From Alligator mississippiensis (Eukaryota > Chordata > Crocodylia > Alligatoridae), in assembly GCF_030867095.1 (NCBI RefSeq), contig NC_081832.1, forward strand, positions 59,071,444 to 59,135,443: 64,000 nucleotides of DNA. The letters run 5' to 3'. The first letter of the stretch is position 1. Each line of letters begins with the position of its first letter. The notes under the pieces were generated by a model. That model saw only the letters and a program-made list of their open reading frames with translations. It was not told the DNA's origin and made no database searches. Position numbers and translations under genes: made by a program. Below, piece by piece: positions 1 to 11,820 of this stretch.

Positions 1-454
1 AACCTTGGCTAGTTTGCTGCAGGGATTGATACCCCCCTGGCATCAATCCCACTCAAGACCCAGAAAAAAACAAAAGGGGAAAGAGGGAGAGAACAGGGGT
101 CTCAAGCCCTGAAACAGACTTTCTCTCCTTGTACCTGAGGCTTTCCCTTCACATAGCTTCCGTTTACTTCTCCACTGAAGTGGGGGAGACCCTCCCCCCA
201 TGGGGAGCAGGTTTTCTGACTCCCAGTTCAGCTCTCCACGTCTCAGCAGCCCTAGGAGAAAGAGACCCCAGCTCGGGTGGCTTGAACCTTAAATAACTTT
301 TGACATCATCACAGGGTCCCAATCAAGAAACACCATCATTTGAACACTGATAATGCAGACCAATCAATTCAAAGATGGTCAGTGTTCCTGGATCTGGTCA
401 CAGTCACTAAATTGGCTTTATAGGTTCTTTTAAGGTGGGGGGCAGGCAAGCAAC

Positions 455-590
455 CTGCAGCTCTTCAGAAGTTAATATACATCCCTTTTTACGTTTGCAC
501 AAACACACGTTGACCAGCTTCCAGATGGTCACTGTGTGCTTGTGCAAAGATTCAAGGAGACTCATATTAACTTCTGAAGATCCGCACGTG
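455..590. repeat. imperfect palindrome (fold-back, MITE-like)
   Basis: A perfect 17-bp inverted pair lies at 462-478 and 564-580 (TCTTCAGAAGTTAATAT and its complement). A second pair lies inside it at 494-502 and 540-548 (TTTGCACAA / TTGTGCAAA), and a third at about 511-516 and 526-531 (TGACCA / TGGTCA). The nested pairs share a centre near 521, so the whole segment can fold into one hairpin with a short loop. This is typical of a miniature DNA transposon or an inverted-duplicated fragment. The family is not recognised. Confidence 0.6.
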
Positions 591-1114
591 GCTCCAGAGC
601 CTCAGGTTGGCCGCCCGTGTTTTAAGGAGTCTTAAGACAATGGTCTGGATACAATGAAGGGGGAGGGAAGTGGTCCCTCCCACAATATACAACAACCAGA
701 AGCACACACTTTACCACACACAACCCCCAGTGTGTGTGGGTGTTACATTTACAATTTTAAAGCAGTTTGAAAGCCTACCAGTAGCTCAATCATTATAATA
801 AAATACAGTCTCAATTCCTATATATTTTGGTGTTTGATTTTGGGTTTTTTATCATAGAAAATCAGAGATCCCCCTGGCCCCTTTGCTCACTAGGATGTGG
901 GTCCAGCTGCAGCTGTTCCTACCTCCTTCCTCCTGCTTTGTGGCTTTGAGCAGCCCTGGTAAGCCAATGCCCTGCTTATACCCATGCCATTGCCCCTCAC
1001 TCCCAATCTCCCATAGTACCCCATCCCCCCCACCAGCTCTGCTGGTGCCCCTCACTCCAGATCTATTGATGCAGGTAAGAGTCTAATGTATTCATATCCT
1101 AGACAATGCATTTA

Positions 1115-1290
1115 CTATGTCTGGGATGGACTCGTCAAAGGTGGACAGGGCCAAGTCATCTGTGTAGGTATACCTGTGCTGAGTGGAAGGTCAGATATAT
1201 AGATGTTCATAAGGGTGGGTGCTAGCACTGATACTTGTGGTACCCCATTACACAGACACTTGTATCTGTTTCTATCTCCTCCACTGGTGG
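1115..1290 (-). mobile_element. LINE reverse transcriptase fragment (minus strand)
   Basis: The minus-strand translation contains a recognisable non-LTR reverse transcriptase core: NGVPQxSVLAPxLxNIYISDLP, the block just before the catalytic aspartates. The frame is short and interrupted. It is a dead fragment of a LINE of the Jockey/CR1-like group; the exact clade is uncertain. A part of what looks like the same RT lies at 1520-1960 in the opposite orientation, so the copy appears rearranged. Confidence 0.65.
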
Positions 1291-1519
1291 AGAGGATGAA
1301 GCATCTGTGTGAGGACCAATGTGTAAGTGTGGTGATTGCTGACCACCTCCTCACATATACAGCTTACCCACACACCCAGGATGAGGACCTGGCAAGCATC
1401 AATGATAAAGTAGTTGTGTGGCTCCACAATATTAATGATGTGTAGAAGGGGAAATGAAGTATGCGAGAGAAGAAGAAACAAAATACCCAAATACTGGAGA
1501 TGTACTCACATGATTGCAT

Positions 1520-1960
1520 GACCCAAACCAAGCAAAAATGTCAACAACCCTGATAGCTGCAGACCAATATCTTTGCTATCAGTTGCCTACAAAACCACTG
1601 GAAAAACTGGTCCTAAATAGGATAACTGACATCATTGTTCCACTGTTCCCACCAGAACAGGCAGGGTTCCACAAAAGTAGATGAACCACTGACCAGGTAG
1701 TAAGGCTTGCTCAAGACATTGAAGATGCTTTTCAAAGAAGGGGAAAAGCAAGTACTGTGTTGATGGATCTAATAGCTGCTTGTGATACCGTCTAGCTGAA
1801 AGGACTAGAGTACATACTACTCAAGATGATCCCAGATAGGAGAATGGTGGCCTTTATCACTAATATTATTATCAGTGGTAAAGGCCATCATTCTCCTATC
1901 TGGGAGTACATACTGCTCAAGATGATCCAAGATAGGAGAATGGTGGCTTCTGGTTTTCTT
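1520..1960 (+). mobile_element. LINE reverse transcriptase fragment (plus strand, broken)
   Basis: Frame-shifted plus-strand translation gives an RT N-terminal region: RPISLLSVAYK-like, then a PPEQAGF-like block, TTDQVVRLAQDIEDAF and a VLMDL...YDTV-like motif A region, with several stops and shifts. It matches the class of non-LTR retrotransposon whose later RT block sits inverted at 1115-1290. The 3' part (1811-1955) is rearranged into direct and inverted copies. It is non-functional. Confidence 0.65.
1831..1904. repeat. 30-bp inverted repeat inside LINE remnant
   Basis: Arms at 1831-1860 and 1875-1904 match at about 28 of 30 positions, with a 14-nt AT-rich loop. The segment just before and into the left arm (GAGTACATACTxCTCAAGATG...) recurs directly at about 1904-1950, so one stretch of RT coding DNA is present as two direct copies and one inverted copy. 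Confidence 0.75.
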
Positions 1961-3741
1961 TTTAAAAATAAGCTGGGAAAGTATTTTGACTTTACTAGTA
2001 TTCTCTTTCAGCTTGTGGTTTGCCATATAAACAGAAAGCATTTATTCTATTTTTAGAGGAAAAAAAAGCCCGCCTCTTGGCTCCAGACACTCTGTAGTGC
2101 TCTCTAGTTCTGCTAAGAACACTTGTGATCGTTCTGCAACGTCCTGCTCTATGACCGCACGATGGGCAGTCAAAAACAACCAACTTCAGCATAGACAGAT
2201 GTTCATATCTAGAGGACTGGTTCAGGAGCCTCTTCAGTGTTTAATTATTCAGAAACTGAGATGGAAGTTGGGGTGGGGAGGGGAAGTAATTAACTATTTA
2301 CTTTATAACATATGAAGCATAATGTTCATTTTTTAGAATGTTACTGGTGTTAGCTCATCTTGAATCTCTTAAGTGAAAAGGCGGTGCCTTGCCAGCCAGC
2401 AGCATTCCCCAAGCCTAATGATAAGCACTAAGATATGGGTAGCAGCTTGTGTTATTTCAGGGCCAAGAGTGAAGCTGAGGATATGGAACTTAATTTCATA
2501 CCTCACATCCAGTGCATGAACAGAGACGAAGAGCAGTCTGATGATTAGGCTGGGATTTGAAAGACCTGACTTCAAGTTTGCTCCACCACTGGCTTCCTGT
2601 GTGACCTTGGAAAACCTATATACGGACTCAGATCCTCAACAGTTTGGGTATCACTGACCCCCTTAAAACTGTGACTTAGCTGCCACCAAATTGTAGATGT
2701 TTATAGGGTTAGGTAGGAATTTAGATGTCAACACTGTAAGTAGCACTTCACTCCATGAGTAGCATTATTATGTAAGTAGTAAGGGAATCAGAATCCAGAA
2801 CCCTTCCTAACCAAAATATTTTAAGAAATCATAGTAAAAATTATTTATTATACTTCATATCAGTTGTTTTTATGACGCAGTAATTTCTGGTACCAGGGCC
2901 ATTCAATAAAACACCATATTAGCTAGTGGGATTCCAAGGACTAACAAAAGAGTTAACTTGACCTCAGTACAGAAGTCAGGGAAAACAAAATATAGAAAAA
3001 CAGGGTTTGGATTTTAATCAGATATACAAGCTTCCAGAGAGATTTGAACTAGAACTCTTAAAACAACATGGGGACATGACAATAAGTGAGACAACTTGGT
3101 GTAAGCTTAGGAAGGCAGGGATGAAACTATAAGGGAGGTAAGGCTAGATGGGAGGATCCTGCGGGGGGTGGGAATGAAGAGGCAGAGAATAAAGTACTGA
3201 AGAATGTCACTGATCTCCTGCCAGCACTGACAGCTGCAAGATGACAGCTGCAGCTTACATGCAGAGTGAAAGACTTTATAGCCTAATAACATGCATCAGA
3301 GTGCTCTCTGCTTGCCATAGGCTGGTACTGATGGAAACCTAAGGAAGGAGAAGGCTGGACGAACATCTTTGCTTCGCCAGAGGAAGTGAGATCTCAGTCT
3401 ACTTTTCAGTGAAAGGAGGTCGAATTTTTGACCACACTAACAAGGACTGCTGAGAGCACAAGAACCTATGTTCAGGAGTTACCTCTTTAGAGTCCTGATT
3501 GAGGAAGATATTTACAGGAGACCAGTGCTACAAATTTAGACTTTAGTAATCTACAGCGCCTCTTTGTCCTCATTCCACCACTACACTACATTTCAGTTTG
3601 TACTGGAGGTGAAAACAGTGGAATACAAAAGAGGGAGAGGGGAAGGGGGAAACAAGGGTCTGAAGAAACAGATAATGAATGGTACTTTCTGTGTTCTTTC
3701 CTGCCTACCCTCAGCTATCCTTCCTTCATGCCTGGGAGCCA

Positions 3742-3749
3742 GATATAAA
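3742..3749 (+). promoter_or_regulatory. TATA-like string, possible C1QTNF2 promoter
   Basis: GATATAAAT lies about 310 bases upstream of the C1QTNF2 start codon, and a possible donor (GTAGGA) follows at about 3859. Together they could frame a small 5' exon spliced to the acceptor at 4050-4051. There is no CpG island here. This rests on motif matches alone and is weak. Confidence 0.15.
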
Positions 3750-4059
3750 TCCCCAGTTAGGGATGATTTTGCAGCAGATAAGGAATAGCGCTGCAATACA
3801 GAAGTCATGAGAGAAGAGAGCGTTAAGCCTCAGACATTCTTATTATGGGAAGGAAAGGGTAGGAGGACTGTTAATATTGAGGATCCATTTCAATCTGGAT
3901 CTGTTCCATCACCTGATTCACTTCACTCTTCTCTAACTAGCCTTGATTTCTGTAGCAGCACCTGCCACACTCACTGTCAGATGGCTGGGATCCTTCTGCA
4001 TGCGTGCTGGTCTGCCATATGTCAATAAACCTCTGTGTTTCCTCATAACAGACTGCACC

Positions 4060-4303
4060 ATGATCTCTGTGGTTCTTCTCATCTGGACCATGCCCTGTGT
4101 AGCTAATCACATTCTCAGTGGCTTTGTTAAAGGAGAATTTCAGGAAGGTTCCAAACAGCTCCTGTGCAGCATGCCAGGACCGCAGGGACCTCCAGGCATC
4201 CCTGGAGCACCAGGATCTACAGGAACAGTTGGGCGAATGGGATTCCCAGGAAAAGATGGAAAGGATGGAAAAGATGGGGAAAAAGGAGAGACAGGAGATG
4301 AAG
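4060..4303 (+). CDS. C1QTNF2: C1QTNF2, first coding exon
   Basis: This exon encodes residues 1-81 of C1q and TNF related protein 2 (CTRP2), a secreted oligomeric adipokine-like protein. The start ATG at 4060 has A at -3 and sits 8 bases after a good acceptor (AG at 4050-4051). Residues 1-15 form a hydrophobic signal peptide, with cleavage likely near the CVA at 13-15. A short linker contains Cys36, likely used for disulfide-linked oligomers. Gly-X-Y triplets begin at Gly40 and run without a break to the exon end. The donor is AAG|GTAAGA at 4303/4304, phase 1, so Gly82 is completed by the next exon. The frame stays open upstream (an in-frame ATG lies near 4000), but the downstream ATG gives the family's usual N-terminus. 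Confidence 0.93.
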
Positions 4304-5098
4304 GTAAGAGGAAGTTATTTCTTAGAGCAACATTAAATCTTTCCGTTATCCTCATGGAGGCCCCCATGTAAAGGTTCAGAGCTCAGAGGACCATCTGAAC
4401 TTGGAAGTTCCAGTCTATCTTTCTAGCTCAGTCCCACACTCAGCAGCCCCCAACATGTGGCTCAGATCTGATTCAGATGCAGTACTCAGAGAATAGGTGG
4501 TCTAAGGGCCTCTGTCTAAAGCAGCTGAAACTTATCAAACTAATGGATGGGAGGTTTTTCTTTTTTTTTTTTTTAAATCTTATATGCAGGGAGTCTGATT
4601 CTGTAGGTTCTTCTCGAATTAAATGGAGGATCAGATCAAACAGTGATCTGGGTGTTTTGACTGATGATCTAACTGTATTCAACAGCTGGTAAATTTATTG
4701 ATCTTGATAAAAGAATCACAGACGGCAGTTCTTACATGCCTGCCCATAAGGTCTGAGGTGAGGTTTTCTACTGTCATCATTCCCCGAAGTGTTTTACTGT
4801 TTTTGGCAGAACACCTAGTACAGACACAGCCCTGATGTCCATTCTGCCATCTCGAAGGGAAGTGACACAAAAAAGAATGTTAGCGTTTGACTTTCCCAAG
4901 CCAGCGAGCTCCTTCTCTGAGCTGCTGAATCTGCATGAGCTGCTTCACATTAGTTTTGGCACGCTGCTTTTTGAAATGCTGTAGTAACCCCCCAAAGCAT
5001 TGAAAAAAACATGGGCCTGGTTCTTATATCAAAACCCCTTCATGCTATGTGGGTAGTATGAGGCGTCCTTGAATTATGAGCAAGTTGCATCAACTTTG

Positions 5099-5136
5099 AA
5101 GCCCTTTTACACTGCTTGAGTGATGTAAAAGGGCTT
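5099..5136. repeat. perfect 13-bp hairpin
   Basis: Arms AAGCCCTTTTACA (5099-5111) and its exact complement (5124-5136) flank a 12-nt loop. It is too short for a microRNA precursor. It is probably a remnant of a palindromic repeat. Confidence 0.7.
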
Positions 5137-6900
5137 TAGGTTTTTTCTACATGAGAAAATTACCTTTTTTTTTAGACCAACTAGGCCTGCACCCACACTT
5201 TTACTGCTAGTAGATGAAACCTAACTGCAAACTATAGAAGCTTAGTCCAGAGAGACAGAGGTCATCCTCCTTTGGGACGGCCATCCTAGTAGTATGGGGC
5301 CATCCAAGTAGTATGGCCATTTTCAAAGGGAAAGTGTTTATACTACTAGAGTTTGGCTTTCTTTTACCACTTATTAGAAAAACATACATGGGCAATAACT
5401 GACAAACAGCAAAAGCTCCCTCTCTACCATTTTACCTCTAATTCATACATATGCACTAGCCCCTAATATGGTTTGGCTTAGATTTCTTCTTGATCAAATT
5501 AATCTAAACTGAAATGCATCCACACGCACCATTTCTCACCCCCTTATTTTTTCCAGCTTGACTATGCAGCTTTAAAAATTCACATTCTCGTACACCTGTC
5601 TCATTTAAGCAAATCTTTAGCGCAAATGAGTAGCAGACTGATTATTTCTGAAAAGAGTCACAGCTATCTTGCTGGAGTACACTAATATTATTTAAGTATA
5701 ACACTGTTGCTAATAATACTGTTCAGCACTAAGTCACTGCATGTATCTCCCTGGTTAGGAAGTAGGGATGCCATACATCACAACAGGATTTCAGTGACTT
5801 ATGTGAAAGCTGCTCCAGTGAGCTATGAAATAAGGATTTACCTCTATTTTATATGAAGTAGCAGCAACATCAAACGCTCCTGTCCATTGGGATGGAGTAC
5901 TGATTGGCAGTTTCAGCAGAGATGCAACCACCAGATTGCTTTGAAGACTGAACTTTTCCCAGTCATGGAGCTGATCTCCTCCCATTGTGAATCAGGCATG
6001 TAAACTAGACAGTGTGAAGGAAAACTACATTATCATTATACATGGATAAAGAGGAAAGGCTCCCCTTCCAGCAGTAGGAACTTAAACTCCTTTTAAAATG
6101 GGAACAAGAAAGGCTTTATGGGCAGCACCACCTACCTAATATAGCTTCATGCTAGCTGCTGCCTCAGTTTCCCCTCTGTTTCAAGGCAATTTATCTTTTC
6201 ACCTTCAGCACCCCATTTAAGCACTTGCTTGTACTCATGGAAGTAGCTGGCTTATTTACTTAGCCCAGGAAGGACTCACTACTGTATCCAAAATTTCTTT
6301 GTAGGGCACAGATTCATTCTTCAACATAAAACTTAAAATAACAAAAAGAGCCCCCTTATAATGTGGTACAATATCAAAAGGCTAAGCCTGGTTCAGGACC
6401 CTCTGTTGACATCCACACCCTACTGGCAGCTCTCTCATAAATTAACCTATTAGCTAAGTACATGCATTGAAATAATCTGGGAGACTTTTCCTAGGTTTGT
6501 TCTCCTGTTAAAGAAACATACCCAGAGCCCCATGTATATACATTTGAATACTGAGGCCCTGACGAGTGGAGAAAGTGCAATACCTATACTGTGCAGCTGG
6601 TTGGGCAGAGAGGGCACGGGGCTGTGCACATAGCTCAGCATGCTCTGCAGGCTCCCTTAGTCTGCCTAGCATATGACAGCAGTGAATAGGGCAGCCCAGA
6701 TTGACTGACCCCAGATTGCCCATAGTCAGCCTGTGTTTCCCTGCAGCACAATGTGGGGATTGCAAAAGGGACATATTCTTGCTTCCTGTAGAGCAGCAGA
6801 GTCCAGTGAGTGACGCAGTCTTCCTGATGGGGGCGTGGAGAATGCAGGAGGACCATCGTCTCTTCTGATAGAAGCCACAGCATGTACAGACATTTGCTCT

Positions 6901-7026
6901 CCCAGAAGAAACTCTCCTAGGAGTGATTTATCTCTGGTTGTTCCCAGGTTATTCTTCTCCTGGAGCAGCCACTTTTACACTAGGAGAAAAAACCTGAATA
7001 TCTGTACACTCATGGTTTCTTCTGGG
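6901..7026. repeat. inverted pair, possible MITE remnant
   Basis: CCCAGAAGAAAC at 6901-6912 is exactly complementary to 7015-7026. Similarity extends outward imperfectly (TTGCTCTC against TTGCTGCTTT read from the other arm). This suggests a short element with inverted ends inside the C1QTNF2 intron. The family is not recognised. Confidence 0.4.
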
Positions 7027-7377
7027 AAAGCAGCAACTCTCCCAGGAGCAACTGAATATTTGTATGAGGCTGTGTCTATTAACTGAATATACAATATAGA
7101 TGAATATCACTGGCGTTCAGGGCTCTTTGCCATTGAAGGGTCAGGGCACTTTTTACAGGAATCTTTTGTTATAAGGTACATTATAACATTTGTGTTAGAA
7201 AAACTAACATGATGGATCAGCCATGGCAGCCATCCAGCCCCAGGTAGAATGTCATCAGAGCTGTCTCTATATTGAAGTTATTGCTGTTTTCTTCCCATAT
7301 AATAATTTATTGCTGTAATGATAACAATCTCCTCCTGTCTTTCACTGAAAACTCACAGGAGGCAATTTGTCTTCCAG

Positions 7378-7991
7378 GACCACAGGGCCGAACAGGGAAC
7401 CCAGGCAAACCAGGAGCAAAGGGCAAAGCAGGAGGCATTGGCAAAGCAGGTCTGCGAGGTCCAAAGGGTCTGAAGGGAAATCCTGGGAAAAATGGAGCCC
7501 CAGGGAAGAAAGGACCCAAAGGGAACAAGGGTGATACTGGAATGCCAGGTCCTTGCAGCTGTGGTGCTAATAAAGCCAAATCTGCTTTTTCTGTCGCAGT
7601 CACAAAAAGCTACCCAAGAGAGAGGCTACCCATCAAATTTGACAGGATCATCATGAATGAAGGAGGGCATTATAATGCTTCCAGTGGGAAATTTATATGC
7701 AGCATTCCCGGTATTTACTACTTTACTTATGACATCACTTTGGCCAATAAACACTTGGCCATTGGGTTGGTTCACAATGGACAGTACCGAATAAAGACCT
7801 TTGATGCCAACACGGGTAATCATGATGTTGCCTCTGGTTCAACCATTCTCTCCCTGAAGCAGGAGGATGAGGTGTGGTTGCAGATCTTCTACTCAGAACA
7901 AAACGGACTCTTTTATGATCCATACTGGACAGACAGCTTATTTACCGGCTTTCTGATATACCCTGACCAGGATTATCTCAATGAAATATAG
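7378..7991 (+). CDS. C1QTNF2: C1QTNF2, last coding exon (collagen and C1q head)
   Basis: This exon encodes residues 82-285 and the stop TAG at 7989-7991. With the first exon it gives a 285-residue protein, the length I recall for mammalian C1QTNF2. The collagen region runs from Gly40 to Gly139 as 34 uninterrupted Gly-X-Y triplets, followed by Cys141 and Cys143. The globular C1q domain (about 148-285) begins KSAFSVAV and includes the block [19 protein letters not shown], with a glycosylation sequon at Asn181. The aromatic GIYYFTYDI and the C-terminal FTGFLIY strand of the C1q/TNF fold are intact. CTRP2 is a secreted, multimeric plasma protein linked to lipid metabolism. No frameshift or lost key residue is visible. 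Confidence 0.97.
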
Positions 7992-9664
7992 GAGAAGACT
8001 GTAAAAAGAAGTAGAAAATGAGTTTTGAGAGCTGATACCAGTGAAGAATGGCCTCTAGGTGTGCATGTGTTAGATCACTGTAGGACTTGGCATTCTCAGA
8101 GCTGTTAGGCTGTATTCGCTTTTTGGATGTCTGCTCTCCCTCATTATCAAACATTGCACCCCATAATAGAATTCATGGGAAGAACGTTACTTTAGCCTTC
8201 TTCTGGTTTTTAAGTCCTTTGGAATTGTCAGCTACATTTTCTACTGCCAAGCAAATATGCTGTAGCCCTCAATCACTGCAACTTTAACGCCATGGCAGAA
8301 TCCTGTTTTGTTTTTGTTTTTTTATAAAACCAAATATATACATTGAGAGCCAAAAATTAATCTCCTGCAGCCTGCTCCCAAAAATCTGTTAAAGACTTTG
8401 TCTATTCCCCTTCCTAAAAGGAGTCTTTAGTAATGCAAAGTTCAGGTTAAATAACCACTACAACATCAGGAAATTCCCAGCCAAGATGCTGACAGACAGC
8501 TATAATTCTCAACTTCTTAAGAGCACTGTTACAGAGCAAAGCAATGTGACCAAACTAGGAACCAGTACAAAGCAAAGATATCCTCCTGTTTCCTTGGTAG
8601 TCAATGGTAAAACTTCCTGTTAAATGCAAACTGCTCTCAAGTCCCAGTTAATGGGTATTGATATACTCAGTACCTAGCAGAATGGGTCCAGGATGCATAA
8701 ACTCGGGCCTTGGGGAGTGGCCAAACCTGAAGCCCTAAGTCTAGTTCCACCCAAACCCTAGTAAAGCTGGGATCTGAATCTATAGGCCATGGTTACCTTT
8801 GCCAAACACGCAGTGAGGCTCCAATCCAAATCTGCATCTGAACTTTGAAGTATGCTTGCATCCTTCAGATTGAACATAAGCCTTTATTCCCGGAACAACT
8901 TTTATTAATTTATCTCCCTGGCTTTTGTTGGTTGGATACGTATGGTACTGCTGAGGCTCTGTTCTAAGGCTTCAACAACTACTCACTTATCCAGGATGTA
9001 AATGGTGTCACCAAATACTACAAGATCACATTTATTTTCAGTTTACTGTGCTAAATATTAGTGATGTTCCAGAATCAAGCACCTTTCATTCTCCACTAGG
9101 TGAGGAAAAAGACAATAGTTACTTATAACAGATTATTTTTTTAGCATTGCTCCTTCACTTATAAGCATTTTGGCTGTTTATAACAGCACAAAGTTATGGC
9201 TCTCTTATGGTAACAGTACTGTAGTTGAGATGAAAGCTCCCCTGATATAAAACTGCTGCAATCTGACTGTTAGCTCCAGGAATTTGTAACCTCCATTTTA
9301 TTATTATGAAATGCTTATTATAACACAGATCTCAGTTTGGCAGCCAGATAAGTGAAGCTTCTCTTTTCCAATAAATTATGGGCCATATTCTTCCCCTGAT
9401 ATGTGCACCTTTGGCTCTCACAGTCACAGTTCTGTGATCTTCTTTATTCTATTGCTCTAAATGAAAATTCATATGAAGTTTCAGCCCTTTTAAGCCTCAT
9501 ATTTATACCTTGAGGGGAAAGACCACAAGAGCAACAAGGGATTTTTTAAATTGTACTTTTACAAGTCCAAATATTTGCATGGTTTTTGTTAACTATAGTA
9601 CTGTGCTGCATTTTGTTAAAATCATTGAGCTGCTGTTTTTAAAATAAGTAAATAAATAAATAAA
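7992..9664 (+). other. C1QTNF2: C1QTNF2 3' UTR (inferred)
   Basis: The sequence after the stop codon is AT-rich with no ORF of note and no recognised transposon. The end is inferred from polyadenylation hexamers: one AATAAA at 9370-9375 and three overlapping ones at 9651-9664. Either could be used; the cluster is stronger. Confidence 0.5.
9651..9664 (+). terminator. C1QTNF2: polyadenylation signal cluster for C1QTNF2
   Basis: Three overlapping AATAAA hexamers (9651, 9655, 9659) lie about 1.66 kb after the C1QTNF2 stop. They are the best candidates for the distal poly(A) signal, with cleavage expected about 15-30 bases later. Confidence 0.5.
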
Positions 9665-9689
9665 GCTGAATTAAAACATTCCTGAAGTG

Positions 9690-11630
9690 GGCTGGTACTG
9701 TAATAATGAAAACTAGAAGATATCTCTAAACTTAATGAGGCCAAAACCAGACAGACTCACTGACCATGGACATTGTACTCTTGTAAAGCGAATAGAAAGA
9801 CATGGGCTGTTTCTCTTACAGGCTTCTGCTGGGCACAGCTAGCTTAATTTGTGTGAAGAGGTGGGATCCCTGACTGACATAATGGTGCCAGCACAAATCT
9901 GTGCTAGAGATACAGCTACATCTTTTCCAATAAACCATGTGTGTTTTACCAGTAGCTTGCTTTGCTTTGCCTGTTGGGATGATTTATCTATAGCAAGACA
10001 AAATGGAGCTTTGCTGGTATAGCTACACTATCCATACTATGAACATTTTGCTGATGTGTACAATTGTTCTTCTACTACTAAAAGCTCCTAGTGTGAACAT
10101 AGGTAGGGAAGGAGGGGAATACCAATTCTCCAGCATGCTCCCCTCCTTTCTTGGGATCACACAGAAACCCCTGTGTGAAGTGTAATGTGTGTGATTGTGG
10201 TAGGTTAGGAGGGAGGGAGCAGCCCATTGCTCCTGCATCCCTGTCAATTATTTAGATCTGCTTTCTGCCTCCCTAGGGATCTTTCCTGGTAGAAAGTCTG
10301 ATCTGGTTCATGTTGGCACTCACTGTAAACCTCCAGACCGCTCCTTGGGGATGGCTGTTAATATTAATTCCCAAACTCTCTTTCAGCGCCTTTGCAATGT
10401 TCTCTGCTCTGTACTCAAGAGGGCACTCTTCTCTCGCACACAGAGATCTTCCCCTTCAGCACAAAGGAGAATCAGCTGGTTTCACACATCTCTAGAGTTA
10501 AAATTTCCATTAGCTTAGGATGGAAAAGCATATAGCTTTTAAGACCTCTGGCACGTATTGCTTGCATGTTATGAACCATGATCTCGGAAACCATGCCCTG
10601 CCATTCATTTAAACTAGTTAAGTAAATGCTAAGCCATGCAATAAAATTAAGATTTAGAAAAATCTTTTGCTATAGGGGCTAAAAGCTTTTGTTGTAAAAA
10701 AACCCAAAACAAAACAAAACAGGTTATTTAGTAAAGGTTGTCACACCATCTGTATTAATGCCCGCAGCTAGGGTTACCTTTAATCTAAATGGAAGGACAA
10801 CACTGAATGTACTTTATGCAGACTGAAATGTTTTCACCAGTTGTTTTTTTTTCTTCTTTAAAGACACAGTGAGAAATAATGAGAAACTTAGTATATGGGT
10901 TGTTATACCGGCAGATTTTTAGAGCCAGGTCAGTGGACGACATCTTATGCGTGTCAAAAGAACAGACTGTTCCATTTTGACAAGTCTATTTGGGAAGTGT
11001 GGTGTTTTCTTTCCTGAATTGTATGAAGCACAGGCAGTGATTGGGTGGGAGACAAACACATTCAATGACCATTTCCGGATGAAACATACATGCTAATGAA
11101 CTGTACCAGAACCACCCACTCTCAGAGTTTCAAAGAGTTAACCCAGAACGTTAGATGCATTTTTAAGGTTCTTTCCCATCCATCCCCACTGTGCTGTCCA
11201 AGAAAACACAGACAAGGGGCCGGACAGGTTTGCTTTATTCCAGGTATAAGTTGGAACTGATCCACATTGTATATGAGGACCCTCTGCACTCACCAGCTGC
11301 CTCTTGTGAGAGGCTCTTAAAGATGCCATGCTCCACACTTCCCAGGCACATTAGCCCTTACGTTAGAAATCCCTGTGCATCCTACCACAGTTACAACCAT
11401 ACAGGAGAGCTGGCAAGTGGCTTAAGTGGCCTTACTCAGGCCACTTCAACTTGCCATCTTACTTCTACTAAATTTTGGTTCTGTCCAACAACACAGGGCC
11501 TGAAGAAAAGAAGACTACAGGGGAACTGGAAACCTCTTTGTCTAAGGAGTGCAGGTCTGCTGCAGCCTCCTCATGTGGGTGAGGAGTGGGAGAGAAAATT
11601 TCAGCATGTCTGTCATGCTGGGACAGGCTA
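9690..11630. other. intergenic, nothing recognised
   Basis: This DNA between C1QTNF2 and CCNJL has no exon, RNA gene or clear transposon that I can identify. The open frames in it (for example 11191-11631) show no familiar motif and low-complexity composition. Confidence 0.5.
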
Positions 11631-11820
11631 GGGACAGACATTACACATAAACTGGTTTAAGTGATCAGAAACTGGTTTAAACTTGTAACAGAACATACAT
11701 TCAGTGCAAATAAACCAGTTTGAAAATGGCCAAAACCAGTTTGGGATAAACCTGGTTGAATGTAGTAGTATCAGACTTAACTGTTTTGGTTCAAACCGGT
11801 TTATGCACTGTCTGTCTCAG
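11631..11820 (+). mobile_element. MITE, copy 1 (AAACTGGTTTAA family)
   Basis: This ~190-bp element has inverted ends: left GACAGACA...ACATAAACTGGTTT, right the complement of GACAGACAGTGCATAAACC. Inside, the motif AAACTGGTTTAA and variants recur several times. A second diverged copy in the same orientation lies at 18798-18990 and shares the order AGCAGAAACTGGTT, ATGGCCAAAACxAGTTT, GATAAACCTGG. The pattern fits a non-autonomous DNA transposon; the superfamily is not determined. Confidence 0.7.

Larger units (their letters stand above)
1..4051. other. upstream flank of C1QTNF2, no recognised gene
   Basis: I recognise no host exon here. The first 430 bases contain a small hairpin (9-bp arms around positions 25-53) and otherwise look like old repeat or unique DNA. 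The stretch holds a fold-back element (about 455-590) and LINE reverse transcriptase remnants (about 1115-1960). From 2060 to 4050 I see nothing recognisable except a weak TATA-like string near 3742. A non-coding 5' exon of C1QTNF2 must lie here or further upstream if the acceptor at 4050-4051 is used. Confidence 0.5.
4304..7377 (+). other. C1QTNF2: C1QTNF2 intron, phase 1
   Basis: A 3,074-bp GT-AG intron lies between the two coding exons. The donor is GTAAGA and the acceptor is TCTTCCAG. It holds a poly-T run at about 4560-4574, a perfect short hairpin at 5099-5136, a local direct repeat near 5279-5323 (AGTAGTATGG..CCAT) and an inverted pair at 6901-6912 / 7015-7026. I see no other exon or recognisable transposon. 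Confidence 0.9.

Noticed and set aside
720..750. Possible LTR end (GTGTGTGGGTGTTACA)
   Set aside because: Only one end is visible. No partner TGT start or target duplication could be found inside the window.
4000..4059. Upstream in-frame extension of the C1QTNF2 N-terminus
   Set aside because: The frame is open, but a splice acceptor at 4050-4051 and the family's usual signal peptide start both favour the ATG at 4060.
5099..5136. Hairpin followed by T-rich DNA as a terminator or microRNA
   Set aside because: The genome is eukaryotic, so an intrinsic terminator makes no sense, and a 38-nt hairpin is too short for a microRNA precursor.
11191..11631. 146-codon open frame
   Set aside because: It shows no recognisable domain, its codon use is unremarkable, it has no promoter or splice context, and it runs into a MITE.
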